This document shows, piece by piece, positions 52,341-63,973 of a stretch of DNA of 64,000 nt. A model generated the notes under the pieces. It searched no databases and was not told where the DNA came from. It worked only from the letters and a program-made list of their open reading frames with translations. Source of the stretch: Haliclona indistincta (Eukaryota > Porifera > Demospongiae > Haplosclerida > Chalinidae); assembly GCA_964017065.1 (NCBI GenBank), contig OZ024791.1, forward strand, positions 9,110,889-9,174,888. The letters are read 5' to 3'. Each line of letters starts with the position of its first letter. Positions within the stretch are counted from its first letter, which is position 1. The position numbers were made by a program, and so were the translations under genes.

Positions 52341-55300
52341 TCAAGATGATCTCCTGTTTAGATACTTCACTTTGTCCTGTATCTATTATGATTGTCAAAC
52401 ATTAACACACATAATCTAATTCTTTGCACCTGTCTTGGAGTTTTACGAATTTGAGACAGCCCCAAAAACTCCCGGCACCTCGACATTGATGGTGTAGCTT
52501 TCTCACCAAGTTCTTGAGCAAAGAACTCCAGTATGGTCTCGTCTATCTCATTTTGTGCTGTGTAAATCACGTCACCCAAATTATGATTAGAGTTTTGAAC
52601 CTACTTGGTGTTTCTGTCGATTGACTAGCTGAACTTGGTTCTGTCTGCACAGTTGAAGTACTTGCTTCTGTGGTGTTTATTACCAAAAGGTGTCATCAAT
52701 AATGAAAACTGTGTATTAACTATACCTCCAACAGTGGAACGAATGAGATTGTATGCATTGACGCTGTTGGAAGGGCCTTGCAAGAGGCGATAGTGTCTGA
52801 AAAAAGGAATAAGTTTTTGTCAAGAACACTAAGAGACATACTTGAAGGATGTCTGCGGTAAATGGCTAATATGCTTAGAAACCTCCTCCACCTCCTTCTG
52901 AGTCTGATTTGATGCTATGGTAGTAGAAACATGTCTGCGGACTTGGGTCGCCGTTGGCATCTTCTCCTGCCCCAAGTACTTGCCAACCTTGAGTTAAAAT
53001 TTGCAAGCATGTTTTGGAAAACTGATCAGTTACCTGTTTAATATAGTAGCAGTAATTCTTGAGCGGATTGGCCCTGCAGTTCACTATGAGCAGCGGCTGC
53101 TCATCGCAATTGGGTATCATCGACCTCACGTGCCGCACATACCCGTCTAGTAAACTCGCATGTCTCGGCAGCATGGTGATGTTTGCAGGGCCATGAGTAC
53201 CATAAGTTTTGTGACAGTCAACCTAGAAATGCACTTTATTACTATGAATGGTGAACTTTTGTCATACCTTGATTATGGTGTAGGTAACTCCCTCTTTAAT
53301 GACTTCCTTCCTCTTCTCATACATCTCCGTCGTCATACCCAGAATAGGTCCCGGTCTTTGGGAGTTACCATACATCATTGCAGCAAAAAGCCACGAGGCA
53401 ACAATGTTAATTTGTGAGTTAGAGAGGTAGCTGCCCTCTTCAGCGGCGTCGGACACAATGCTCTCAATAGCTTCCACTGATGAGTCCTGGAAGAGGGCTT
53501 CGTATCCTGTCATCTCTGCTGGATTTTCAGCCAATTCCTGCTCTCGGTGCATCCTGTGCCCCTCCTGCTTCTTTCTTTTGACTTTCTGCCATTTCTTGAT
53601 CCTTGTTTGCATCAGCATTAGCTTGTTTCTCTGGTTCCCCGTTAACTCAGTTTCCACAAGGAGAAACTGGATTCCTTGTTCTATTCTTTGTAACTTGGTC
53701 AATTGGCCTGCATAGCCGATGCCGTCTTCGACCAGCTGGTCCAAGTATCTCCTCATTGTGACGGCATTTATGAGGCATTCCCAGTCTACTGCAGAGCTTT
53801 TTGAGCCGAAGTACAGATACTTGCTTAGGTCAACGGCGCACTGCATTGATTCCCTTTCGCTCTTTTCACCCCCGTCCAATTGCTTTAAAAAGCGAAGGAA
53901 CATGCTCAGCGAAGGTGAATCAAGCACCGAAAAGTGCTTGTAGTGGAAGGTTTTACCTTTAGTCTTCTTCCGTGAAGACATGACGACTCTCGGTCTGTCT
54001 GATCTGTCAGAAAAAAGTTCGACTTGCTCTTCCTCTTGCTCCCTCTCCTCGTCCTCTCGTTCACTCTCCTCTTGTTCACTTTCCTCTTCCACACTCTCCT
54101 CTTCCACTCGTTCGGTTTCCTCGTCCTCTATCTCAGGTTCCTGGTCAACATCGAACACTTCTACTTCATCAGTGTCACTTGCTCGGTGGTCGGGTTCGTT
54201 GCCGTTCGACGGTCCTGCGTTGACGGGCTGACCGGTGGCGGCAGGCTCTTCGACGATGCTGATGGTCACGTCTGGCTCCTTCGTCTTAGTCCACATCTTT
54301 ATCAGCGTTTTGGTTCCGCTTGCGGCATCTCTGAACGAGAAAAACAATTGCACACAGTTCCATGATGCGGACGCGCTCGCTCACACTTTACCTGAACATG
54401 GTCAAAGCCTTGGCGACCTTCTTACCACTGGTCACCGCCAGCCTCTTTGCTGCCACCAAGTGTTTCGGCACAACTTTGGCCTCCTTTAGGGCTTCTCTCC
54501 TCTTGAGAGCCGAGAGCTTGGGGTGAACGGACGTCATGTGGTTTGCCAATTTCTTCAGCGGTCTGCCTGCCGACGGGCAGCCTTCCACTGGGCAGAGTTT
54601 GTACTTACGGTACCTCTCCATGCTGCGCGTAGCTGCGTCCTTTCTTCGCGACACATGCCTGCATTGGGTAAGCAGCAACGACCGTCAAGCGGCCTCAAAA
54701 ACTGTATACCTTTCTTTCTCTCCTAGTGCTTCTTCACGCAACCTCGAGCACTCTCCGCTCGGACCTGCTTCACTCAAGTCGCTCCTGCACGGGACAAAGA
54801 GAAAGCATCGCTCAGAGATGCGGTGCACGCATGCAAACGAACCCAGTCAGGTCGATCTGGACTTTGTCGATGGTCAGCTCCATCCTCCTGCACGAAATAG
54901 AGCGACGCGTAGAGCGAGACGTGCATTGCAAAAAAGCAAACCTCATTCGCTTTGGCTGCCTCGGCTCGAAGTCTTCCAGCTCGTCTTCCAGCTCAAAGTC
55001 GCTGTCGCCTACGAGAAACGAGAGAGAATGATCGTCGAACATCTCGACAGTCGACTTACTGGAGCTGCTTCCCGGTCCTGGATTGGTCTCGACGTCACCG
55101 CACATCAGAAGGAGACCGATGTTTTGAACTGGAGGAAACGAAACGATCACAGTTGTGTGCGAGCGGGAAGAGAACGCATGTCGACACTTACCAGGGGTGC
55201 TGGGAAGTTCCGGGACGAGACATGCGGTCAGCTGTCGCTCTCTGTAACAGCAGCAGACTTCTGCGAGGAAACAACAGTCTCGCTGATTTGTGTGCAAGGT

Positions 55301-55559
55301 AACGAGACAGAACTCACCCTCTTCAAAGGGATCACGGTCGGCAGCTGCTGCGACGACGACGTCGTTGAACAGCTGCAGTGTGCACAGTAAGAAACACATT
55401 GGTCATTGAATTAAACACAAACTCACGTACCAGGTTCAGAGAGAGTAAGACCAACAACAGCGGACGAACGGCTACACTCCCAGCAGTGGTTGGGCGCCTC
55501 TTACGCCCACGGTCTCGGTGTGCGCCAATGGCGGCTCTCCACTGCTCCAGAGAGATCAT
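52341..55559 (-). CDS. 2A / zinc-finger / tyrosine recombinase, copy B2
   Basis: All 14 exons are the B1 exons shifted by +7,005: 55559-55431, 55372-55192, 55128-55060, 55008-54942, 54887-54843, 54784-54710, 54658-54392, 54330-53268, 53222-53034, 52987-52842, 52796-52726, 52667-52605, 52557-52430, 52376-52341. The predicted 842-residue product is the same as B1's, with the 2A separation point at 121/122, the zinc-finger ligands and R603, K637, R713, H737, Y746 all kept. The conserved reading frame means at least one B copy could be active. If B1 and B2 are an assembly duplicate, only one of them exists. Confidence 0.8.
55073..55099 (-). other. 2A-like ribosome-skipping motif (GDVETNPGP), B2
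   Basis: Identical to the B1 motif. Confidence 0.85.
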
Positions 55560-55631
55560 CGTCTGTATGGAAGGTGATCTCGTAGACATTGAAGTTATTG
55601 TGCATTGCACACATGTGCTCTTGTGTGTGCA

Positions 55632-57431
55632 TTAACCCTCTTACCGCGATTAATTGTAAACGTTGCTCCACCCACGTCACGCGATGGCTGTTTTTGAATT
55701 GTGACAGCTATCTCGGTACTGCGCTTTGTCTCTGCTCTGGACGCTTCAGCGCGGAAGCTAGAGGTACGACAATGTTTTCTCAACCTGTACTATGTCCTGG
55801 GCTACTGTTATTTGTCCATCAAAGCTTGAGTTGGACCGTCAAAGCTATCTGCTACCGTCATTCACTTACGCGAGCAACTATTCTTCGCTTCTTCCCTACA
55901 CCACGCAGCGTAAGCTGTACCAGGAACCTTCTGTGTTGTTCAAAACTGGACCTTGGCCATTGTGGAAGACTGTTTGAGCGTGATAACGACATCATCAACG
56001 GCTTTCAACTTGTACCGGGCGTGTCTAACTCCACCTACCTCACCGCCATTTTTCCATTCATGTTGCTGTAACTTGGAGAGCAGTTTGTGCCGCTTCTACT
56101 CGCCTCTGCGTGTTTGCTACAGCTAAGTGAGTGTTGTCTATCATACTAGTGTACTCCAGAGCTTTGCTAGTAAACTTTTAAGCTTTGTATGACCCGTCAA
56201 AGCTACTCGTCAGCAAGTGATGGCGGACGAGTGAGTTGTCACGCTTCTCCTACGTGTTGCTCTGTGTACACGGCAACTACAGCCTCTTAGGATGTTTAGA
56301 ACTTGACCATGGTCATTGTGGGAGCCTTTTTGTGTGTGTTACTAAGCACAACTGCTGTTGACAGCCCTGTTGGAGCTCATTTTCTGCCTCAACTAGAACA
56401 GAAATAATTTCCAGGAGAACACAGCTTTGTTGCTGCACACTTTGTATCACTATTTTACACTTCCAACAGCTTAGTAAGTGTTATAAACTTCTGGTTTGCC
56501 TTGAGCTATCTACTAGCAAGCTATTGAGTTATTTGTGACAACCAGGTGAGTACATTTTTATACTTATTGTGCCAGCAAAGAACACTGCTTTCTCTGTACA
56601 GCGTACGTGAGCGACGTGTGTATCGTCAGGATGCTCAGGCTTGCTATGGACGATTGTAATCTTTAAAAAGGTGAAAATAGAATGTATTTATCTTGTGTAT
56701 AATGTTTGTTTTGCTTGTGTGTGCTTGGTGCTAGTGTCTCTTACATTATAACCAGTAAACCATGTGTGTCGTCTTGGCTGAAAAATGTCGTGATTGTTGT
56801 GTGCATTGTAGCTTGATGGCAGTCATGGCGTGTGCATTGTAGCTTGATGTTAGTCATGGCAGTAGTTAGTGTGTCATACACTTCAGTTGTACAGTTATAT
56901 ACTCATGTTATCAGTATTATTAGCCTCTTCTCATCTATTACAGTGCTGAGAAACTACCATGCTATCTGCTGATACCTTGACGTGTTTTTGCTGTCTGCTC
57001 AAGATCAAAATCTTGTTCAAGCTTTCCATTACTTTTATGTTGATTGCTGTGATTGATAATAATATTCAAACACACACCACCCTCTTCTGCCTGAGTAGCA
57101 AACTGTCTGTGAAAGCAAGTACAGCACTCGTCTCAACAGCAAAGCTGTGTAGACACTGTACTATTGCAGCAAGAAGCTGTCAATTATCACTGCTTGGTGG
57201 GCGTTTGTTTACACAGACTAACGAGTGTTAGAAACCACAATAAACAAGTTAGAATACTATAGCAACTATGTTTCAACGTTGCCAAGGAGTTTTGGCAGCA
57301 ACAAAGTAAGTTGGCTGGCGCTAGCGGTAGCTGTTTCGAGGTAACGAAGACGCGCATATATATATGCGCGTCGCGTATACGGGTGGATTTCATCGCGCAT
57401 AAATATATGCGCGTCGCGGTAAAAGGGTTAA
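55632..57431. mobile_element. piggyBac-like non-autonomous element, copy 2
   Basis: Duplicated together with B; the same TTAA-flanked termini at the same relative position. Confidence 0.85.
57349..57372. repeat. 24-bp perfect palindrome in piggyBac-like copy 2
   Basis: Same sequence as in copy 1. Confidence 0.9.
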
Positions 57432-57884
57432 TTAGAACACCATACACAAGTGTATCTGTGTTCTACGCACAGGTTTGGATCGTCTTTCCAGTGCACTCTT
57501 AGCACACGTTCTTGTGATTCACGCTTTGCAAAACAGCGAACTAGTCAAACACGCATGGCTCTGCACGGCCACAGACGCTTGTGGATGCTTCGCAGCCATT
57601 AAAGAAAAAAGAAAATGGAGTCCAACTCAAAACAGGCCTGACTACAACTTGTCGGCTCGAACGCTGGTCAAACCGCCGAGACTTTGTACAAAATTGGATT
57701 GCAAGTTGTCATCGGGTACTCACCGACGCTTAGACACTTTAGAGAAGTTCCGACAGTGGCTTCTGACCTCAGAAAAGATTGAAAGATCGAGACTGCTGTA
57801 AACAACTGCTAGCACTGCTTGAACATGTGATCAACTGAGACCACAACCAAATGCTCCTCCCACTAATTGCTTACTACAAAGGCA

Positions 57885-58415
57885 ATAGAGACTATGGAGG
57901 GCAAGACGTTTGCACCAACGGCACGTGATTGACGAGAGCTTCGGCGGTTTTGATGACCGTTTTCGAAGATGCTCTTGGGCGGAGCCACGGCGTCACGTGT
58001 GCAAGTGTACGTATCCTCCGTTTAGTACGGGTGGGGTGTTTGCGAACAACATGGCAAGGCATCTGCATTGATCAATTATCAAAGAAATTGAGGGGCGTGG
58101 CAGAAAGCCAATTGCACCAATGAAAACCCCCGATGAAAGCTTCGAACATTTCGACGTCCGCTTTGCACAAAAATACACTTGGGCGGAGCTACGCCAGTTT
58201 GTATGTCGGTGGTCACGAACGCCGTTTGTATGAGTTAAGCGTCTGCCCTAGTAAATAATGTCAGACATATGCGTTATCCAATTTTTCGAAGTAATGAAGG
58301 GGTGTGGTCAATGGCCAACCGCACCAACGGAAAGCCTTCGACGTGAGCTTTGAACAGTTCGAAGTCCGTTTTTCACGAGAATGCTCTCGGGCGGAGCTGC
58401 GGCACAATTTGTATT
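57885..58415. repeat. Upstream GACGTCCG repeats (B2)
   Basis: Same as the B1 set. Confidence 0.7.
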
Positions 58416-58422
58416 ATGAGGA

Positions 58423-58875
58423 AAACCCTCTACCAGGGACATATGCATTCCTCACTTTGGCTGTTGAAAAGGCCATAATTTAGCGAAAAATGACGCTCGG
58501 TCCCTTGAGGAAACTCCGAGGAACTTGAAATCCGCTGCGAGTAACGAGTGAGCAATGGTGAGGAATGACAGAGGTAAAACTGGCCTACCTGGTGATGTAT
58601 GTCACTCAATTGTGGTTAGCCTAGTTAAAGTAATACTAGCTCTCAGAAATTTCAATTTTTGAGGACTAAAAATTGCCTAAATTTGACACAAGTTTGGAGC
58701 GCTGTAGAAGAAAAATGAAAGAAATTATGTTGAATGTATTTATGAGGAATGATAGCCTACAAGCCATAGATTGTGAGAAAATTGAGCAAAAGATCCAAAT
58801 GTCAATAGTAACGTGAGGAAAAGGATGTAAAAAATGAGGAATTTTTGAGAATTTTTATTTGATGAAAATGTGAAG
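58423..58875. repeat. GAGGAA-rich right end region (B2)
   Basis: Same as the B1 region; forms the right end of the array. Confidence 0.65.
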
Positions 58876-58882
58876 ATAGTCA

Positions 58883-58887
58883 TAGTT
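58883..58887. other. Boundary core TAGTT, right end of the array
   Basis: GATAGTCA|TAGTT|GTATTTAACG. Only TAGTT is shared with the left boundary. If the 210-bp segment that follows is a later insertion, the shared core shrinks to TAGT. Confidence 0.5.
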
Positions 58888-59096
58888 GTATTTAACGTAC
58901 ATTTTTTCCGGACTTCGTCCCTGTTTTGACCACAATTGGTCCCTCCAGATGAGGTCTGGTCCCCCTGAGACCAGATTGGTCCCTCCAGGTGATGTTAGGT
59001 CCTCCACAGACCAGGATTTGTCCCTGATTTGGTCATCCCCTAGATATGAGGCTGTTTCGAACAGTCCAACGTGTTGATTCCCAATTGGAATGCATG
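58887..59096. mobile_element. 210-bp segment between TAGTCATAGT direct repeats
   Basis: TAGTCATAGT ends at 58,886 and recurs at 59,097-59,106. The segment between contains several GGTCCCTCCAG and GGTCTGG motifs and has no obvious inverted ends. It may be a small insertion with a 10-bp target duplication at the B2 terminus, or a remnant of an older unit. Confidence 0.4.
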
Positions 59097-59306
59097 TAGT
59101 CATAGTGAATTGAATGTTGTGTGCTTTTTTCCGTGCTGATGTAGGCTAGCAAGCCCAAAACAGACTTTGTCTACAGTTGCACTGCAGTAAAATGTGTACC
59201 ATAACAAAAAATGTTTGGACAAATGCTGAAGTTGATTGTTACAAATTCAGTGATACATAGGAGGAATGATATACAACGATGTGATTATTAAATGACGAGT
59301 ACGATG

Positions 59307-59740
59307 TTAATCAATGTTTTTTAGTATGTAACGTATTTTTTCCTGTAGTTTCGTAGCAGATGTATCCTTCCACTCTGCCAGCTCTCGACAGTCGTCCTCA
59401 CTGAATGTTTTCTTTTTTGAAGGCCCTATACAATTGAAGAGAACAACAATGGTTATTATTTTTATTGTTGGTGGTTTGAGTTGCTTGATTTTGCTGTTCC
59501 TGTGTTCCTTCTGCATGTAGAGGTGAAACACCGTCACAATTATTAATTGTTGTTTGAGGTACCTCGAGTCTGTCGGACAGCAGTTGTTTGAACAACAGCA
59601 GTGGTGACAGCAGCCATGGTGGTTAAGTCCCCTTTGGGCGTAACCAAATTCTGACCACGGATTCGGGATCTGCGACCTCGAAAAGGTCTACTTGTTGTCT
59701 TTGAAGTGTATGGGATGATTTTAATTTTTTTTGTGTCGTG
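59307..59740 (-). pseudogene. Possible two-exon gene tail, unknown
   Basis: Exon (about 59,740-59,563) encodes a basic stretch (SRPFRGRRSRIRGQN) and ends CGAG|GTACCT. The next exon (59,425-59,307) follows TTGTATAG and encodes KKKTFSEDDCRELAEW and a terminal KIRYILKNID before TAA. The phases fit. The CREL...KIRYILKN pattern loosely recalls the CREF...KVKYLNR tail of the B recombinase, so it may be the end of an older relative. I do not recognise it otherwise. Confidence 0.3.
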
Positions 59741-60116
59741 TCGGTTGTGTTGGGAAAACGTCAGGTAATTGGTTGTGTCAACGTGTAATGGCAGGAAAAG
59801 TCCCGAGAACAGATGTACTTAGCCCCGTGTACCTCTTGGTTTAATTGAAATTGAAATTGGCGCATTGGTTACGAAGTTAAAAGCGACCAAATATTGACTA
59901 TTTTGGGGAATAATCGAAATCGGTTTTTTTCCAATGTTTGAACCTCTATAACTTCACAAGCATAGTAGGGAACATAGCGCAAGTGGCAGGGAATGAAAGA
60001 CAAGATGACAGAGAGTAAGAAAATGTGTCACACTTTCGTGTAGAATCGATGGAAACGAAGATATTGATCGTCAAACTTTGGGGAAAAATGGGTCGCCATG
60101 GTTTAGGCAGGGCCTC
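59741..60116. other. No gene seen
   Basis: AT-rich unique sequence without a supportable feature. Confidence 0.4.
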
Positions 60117-60222
60117 AGTAGTAATTATGGGCGCAGTTTCCTGTTTCCTGCACCAAAGGTCAGTCCAGTAGTCCAGTCCACCAGTCAAGTCGACCAGTCC
60201 AGTCCAGTGATTGTAGACCGCC
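60117..60222. mobile_element. Solo terminal repeat of the Mutator-like MITE
   Basis: GTAATTATGGGCGCAGTTTCC through AGTGATTGTAGACCGCC matches the right terminal repeat of 38,041-38,479, with a small insertion. No left end was found nearby, so it is a relic or a truncated copy. Confidence 0.7.
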
Positions 60223-61473
60223 CTTTTGTTTGTATGGTTCTTAGAATCGACAAACTCTATTCTATTGAAGTGCTCACACTCCTAGAAGATACTGCTATAC
60301 ATTCTATGACCACTTGCCAGAGCCAAAGAAGGTTACACGGCAACGACGCGGTCGTCTCGAGTAGCTTTCTGAGTGTGCGTCGTACGGTGGTCAACACGAT
60401 CCCAAGCTTTAGCGTCACTCACACACAAGCTGTACCACGCTTAGGTAGCTTAAGGAAGCTGTGATGGAGTTGTATAATGCTATTGTAAGCTTAACAGTGT
60501 TATCAAAGAAGAACAAACACACTGCCGTCACAATCACAGATTGCGAGTAACAGCTAGCAGCTTACTCGACACTACCGAGAAGCGCCTCGAGGAAATATCT
60601 TGTTTCGTAAGTTTAAAACAGAGTGAGCAAGCCTTACTAACCCTTAGCTGACTAACCCTTACAAGGATAGTTTATGTCAATTACTTGTCCATCTTTGTCA
60701 TTATATTGCGGGCGGGAATATTTCATCACCCACGGTTACAAATGAATAATGAATTAGGCCCTAAAGAGTTAATAAATGACATAAAAGCTTGTTTGGGTAT
60801 AGTGCAGAATAGGGTGCTTCTACTTGTCCTGCTTTTAATGCCATGAATTTGCCAATTTCATTTCTTTCTTATAACAGGGATTATCTGAGTCATAGTGTCG
60901 TGATGCAGAATGAGTTTGGAGTTGATTGATAGATAATTATCGTTGAGGGACAGATTAGGGACAGAAGGCCAGACTGTCCCTTTTTTGAAAGTTGTATGCA
61001 GCGAATATGAAAATAATGTGGTATATTCTCAGGACCTTCCTTGAACAGATTTTGAAAAGATTTGGAGGCTACACCCCTTTATTAAAATTAAATGGCTATT
61101 TGTTTGTAGATCTGTCCCCGAGAAGTAGTATCTTGAGAACGATGCAACTTTAATGAGTGGGAGTGGTTGGGACTGTGTAGTTTAGTCAGATACTTATTAG
61201 TAATTGACCAACAATGGCTTCCCTGTAAAGGACATACTGTCTGTATCAGTTACACAAATTTTGATTTTGCAGATTTGTAGCCACACCTACGACAAGTAGA
61301 ATTACATTGAAAGTGGTTGCGAGGCTGCAAGTATGCGTTTTGTAGTGCAGTCACAGTGCTCTGCTACTGTCCCTTAAAAGTGTGACAACACAATGACATG
61401 TGTGGGCAGGCCACACCTCAATGAACAAGGAACAGTAGTTATTATTTATAAGGGTCAATCTAGCAAAATTTTA
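60223..61473. other. No gene seen
   Basis: Unique-looking sequence. Short open frames on both strands lack splice or domain support. Confidence 0.4.
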
Positions 61474-63275
61474 TTAACCCTCTTACCGCGATTAATTGTA
61501 ATCGTTGCTCCACCCACGTCACGCGATGGCTGTTTTTGAATTGTGACAGCTATCTCGGTACTGCGCTTTGTCTCTGCTCTGGACGCTTCAGCGCGGAAGC
61601 TAGATGTACGACAGTGTTTTCTCAACCTGTACTATGTCCTGGGCTACTGTTATTTGTCCATCAAAGCTTGAGTTGGACCGTCAAAGCTATCTGCTACCAT
61701 CATACACTTACGCGAGCAACTATTCTTCGCTTCTTCCCTACACCACGCAGCGTAAGCTGTACCAGGAACCTTCTGTGTTGTTCAAAACTGGACCTTGGCC
61801 ATTGTGGAAGACTGTTTGAGCGTGATAACGACATCATCAACGGCTTTCAACTTGTACCGGGCGTGTCTAACTCCACCTACCTCACCGCCATTTTTCCAAT
61901 CATGTTGCTGTAACTTGGAGAGCAGTTTGTGCCGCTTCTACTCGCCTCTGCGTGTTTGCTACAGCTAAGTGAGTGTTGTCTATCATACTAGTGTACTCCA
62001 GAGCTTTGCTAGTAAACTTTTAAGCTTTGTATGACCCGTCAAAGCTACTCGTCAGCAAGTGATGGCGGACGAGTGAGTTGTCACGCTTCTCCTTCGTGTT
62101 GCTCTGTGTACACGGCAACTACAGCCTCTTAGGATGTTTAGAACTTGACCATGGTCATTGTGGGAGCCTTTTTGTGTGTGTTACTAAGCACAACTGCTGT
62201 TGACAGCCTTGTTGGAGCTCATTTTCTGCCTCAACTAGAACAGAAATAATTTCCAGGACAACACAGCTTTGTTGCTGCACACTTTGTATCACTATTTTAC
62301 ACTTCCAACAGCTTAGTAAGTGTTATAAACATCTGGTTTGCCTTGAGCTATCTACTAGCAAGCTATTGAGTTATTTGTGACAACCAGGTGAGTACATTTT
62401 TATACTTATTGTGCCAGCAAAGAACACTGCTTTCTCTGTACAGCATACGTGAGCGACGTGTGTATCGTCAGGATGCTCAGGCTTGCTATGGACGATTGTA
62501 ATCTTTAAAAAGGTGAAAATAGAATGTATTTATCTTGTGTATAATGTTTGTTTTGCTTGTGTGTGCTTGGTGCTAGTGTCTCTTACATTATAACCAGTAA
62601 AGCGTGTGTCGTCTTGGCTGAAAAATGTCGTGATTGTTGTGTGTATTGTAGCTTGATGGCAGTCATGGCGTGTGCATTGTAGCTTGATGTTAGTCATGGC
62701 AGTAGTTAGTGTGTCATACACTTCAGTTGTACAGTTATATTATGCTCATGTTATCAGTGTTATTAGCCTCTTCTCATCTATTACAGTGCTGAGAAACTAC
62801 CATGCTATCTGCTGATACCTTGACGTGTTTTTGCTGTCTGCTCAAGATCAAAATACTTGTTCAAGCTTTCCATTACTTTTATGTTGATTGCTGTGATTGA
62901 TAATAATATTCGAACACACACCACCCTCTTCTGCCTGAGTAGCAAACTGTCTGTGAAAGCAAGTACAGCACTCGTCTCAACAGCAAAGCTGTGTAGACAC
63001 TGTACTATTGCAGCAAGAAGCTGTCAGTTATCACTGCTTGGTGGGCGTTTGTTTACACAGACAAACGAGTGTTAGAAACCACAATAAACAAGTTAGAATA
63101 CTATAGCAACTATGTTTCAACGTTGCCAAGAAGTTTTGGCTGCAACAAAGTAAGTTGGGTGGCGCTAGCGGTAGCTGTTTCGAGGTAACGAAGACGCGCA
63201 TATATATATGCGCGTCGCGTATACGGGTGGATTTCATCGCGCATAAATATATGCGCGTCGCGGTAAAAGGGTTAA
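61474..63275. mobile_element. piggyBac-like non-autonomous element, copy 3
   Basis: TTAA|CCCTCTTACCGCGA to TCGCGGTAAAAGGG|TTAA with a 1,794-bp body. It is very similar to copies 1 and 2, with scattered substitutions and small indels, in different flanking DNA, so it is an independent insertion. Confidence 0.87.
63193..63216. repeat. 24-bp perfect palindrome in piggyBac-like copy 3
   Basis: GACGCGC, ten A/T bases, GCGCGTC, conserved without change from copies 1 and 2. Confidence 0.9.
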
Positions 63276-63316
63276 TGTCGGTTAATGCTCTCGCGTGAGG
63301 GCAATAACTAAATAAT

Positions 63317-63459
63317 AGTTAGACAGCGCATCCGAGGATCTACGCGATTTAGAAGCCCGAGAGCCGTTGCTATATAGCGTCCGAGCGTAGCGAGGGCGCT
63401 ATGGTAACGGCGCGAGGGCTTCTACATCGCGTAGATCCGATTGGATGGGCTGTCTAACT
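63317..63459. repeat. 143-bp hairpin element 1
   Basis: AGTTAGACAGC...GATCTACGCGAT pairs with ATCGCGTAGATC...GCTGTCTAACT; the arms meet at GTCCGAGCGTAGCGAGGGC. Imperfect but nearly full-length pairing. Confidence 0.85.
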
Positions 63460-63689
63460 GATTTAGACCATAGCAACAGCAAACAGAAACGACGCGAACG
63501 ACAAGCAAGGACACGCGAGCGCTGTTAAAATTATTCAGTAGAACTCCGCGCACAGAACCGTAATCTGCGCCGTGTGGCGGGATTCCACTATAGAGTCGCG
63601 GTAGTGGCGGGATTCCACTACGAGAAATAGAGACCCGCAGCTACGCAATCTGGTTGGTCAGTGACGCTTAGCTGTGGTCTAAATATAGG

Positions 63690-63832
63690 TTAGACGACGG
63701 ATCGAGGCAACTACGGGATTTAGAGTGCCGCGGGAACCGATGTATAGACGTTCCGAGCGCGTAGCGCGAGGGCGTCTATTTCGGTTGCCAAGGCGCTCTA
63801 ATTCCCGTAGTTGCCGATGATTCGTCGTCTAA
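63690..63832. repeat. 143-bp hairpin element 2
   Basis: TTAGACGACG...CAACTACGGGA pairs with TCCCGTAGTTG...CGTCGTCTAA around TCCGAGCGCGTAGCGCGAGG. It has the same length and plan as element 1 but different arm sequence. Confidence 0.85.
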
Positions 63833-63892
63833 GGTATTTATACTACAGCTACATGGCAACAATAAACCGACGCAGATATTTTTTGAAAAACA

Positions 63893-63973
63893 ATGGTTGA
63901 TGACCGTCCCAAAGCTGCTGAGTTCCTGCAGCATGAGCGTTTCTTCTTGCTCGAAAACACGTGCATGCTGTGA
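63893..63973 (+). CDS. Possible short ORF or first exon at the window edge
   Basis: ATG to TGA encodes 26 residues starting MVDDRPKAAEFLQHERFF. It could be the first exon of a gene running out of the window. No domain is recognisable, and it may be chance. Confidence 0.15.
   Translation: MVDDRPKAAEFLQHERFFLLENTCML

Larger units (their letters stand above)
51878..58882. mobile_element. Tyrosine-recombinase transposon, copy B2
   Basis: A repeat of 44,873-51,877 at exactly +7,005 bp. Every open frame compared is identical and I noticed no substitution. The nested piggyBac-like element is included, so the duplication followed that insertion. Copy 2 diverges from the start of copy 1 only after CATAGTT at 58,881-58,887. 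Confidence 0.9.

Noticed and set aside
39023..58882. LTR retrotransposon or DIRS element
   Set aside because: No reverse transcriptase, RNase H or long terminal repeats were seen; the 7-kb repeat is the whole element, not an LTR.
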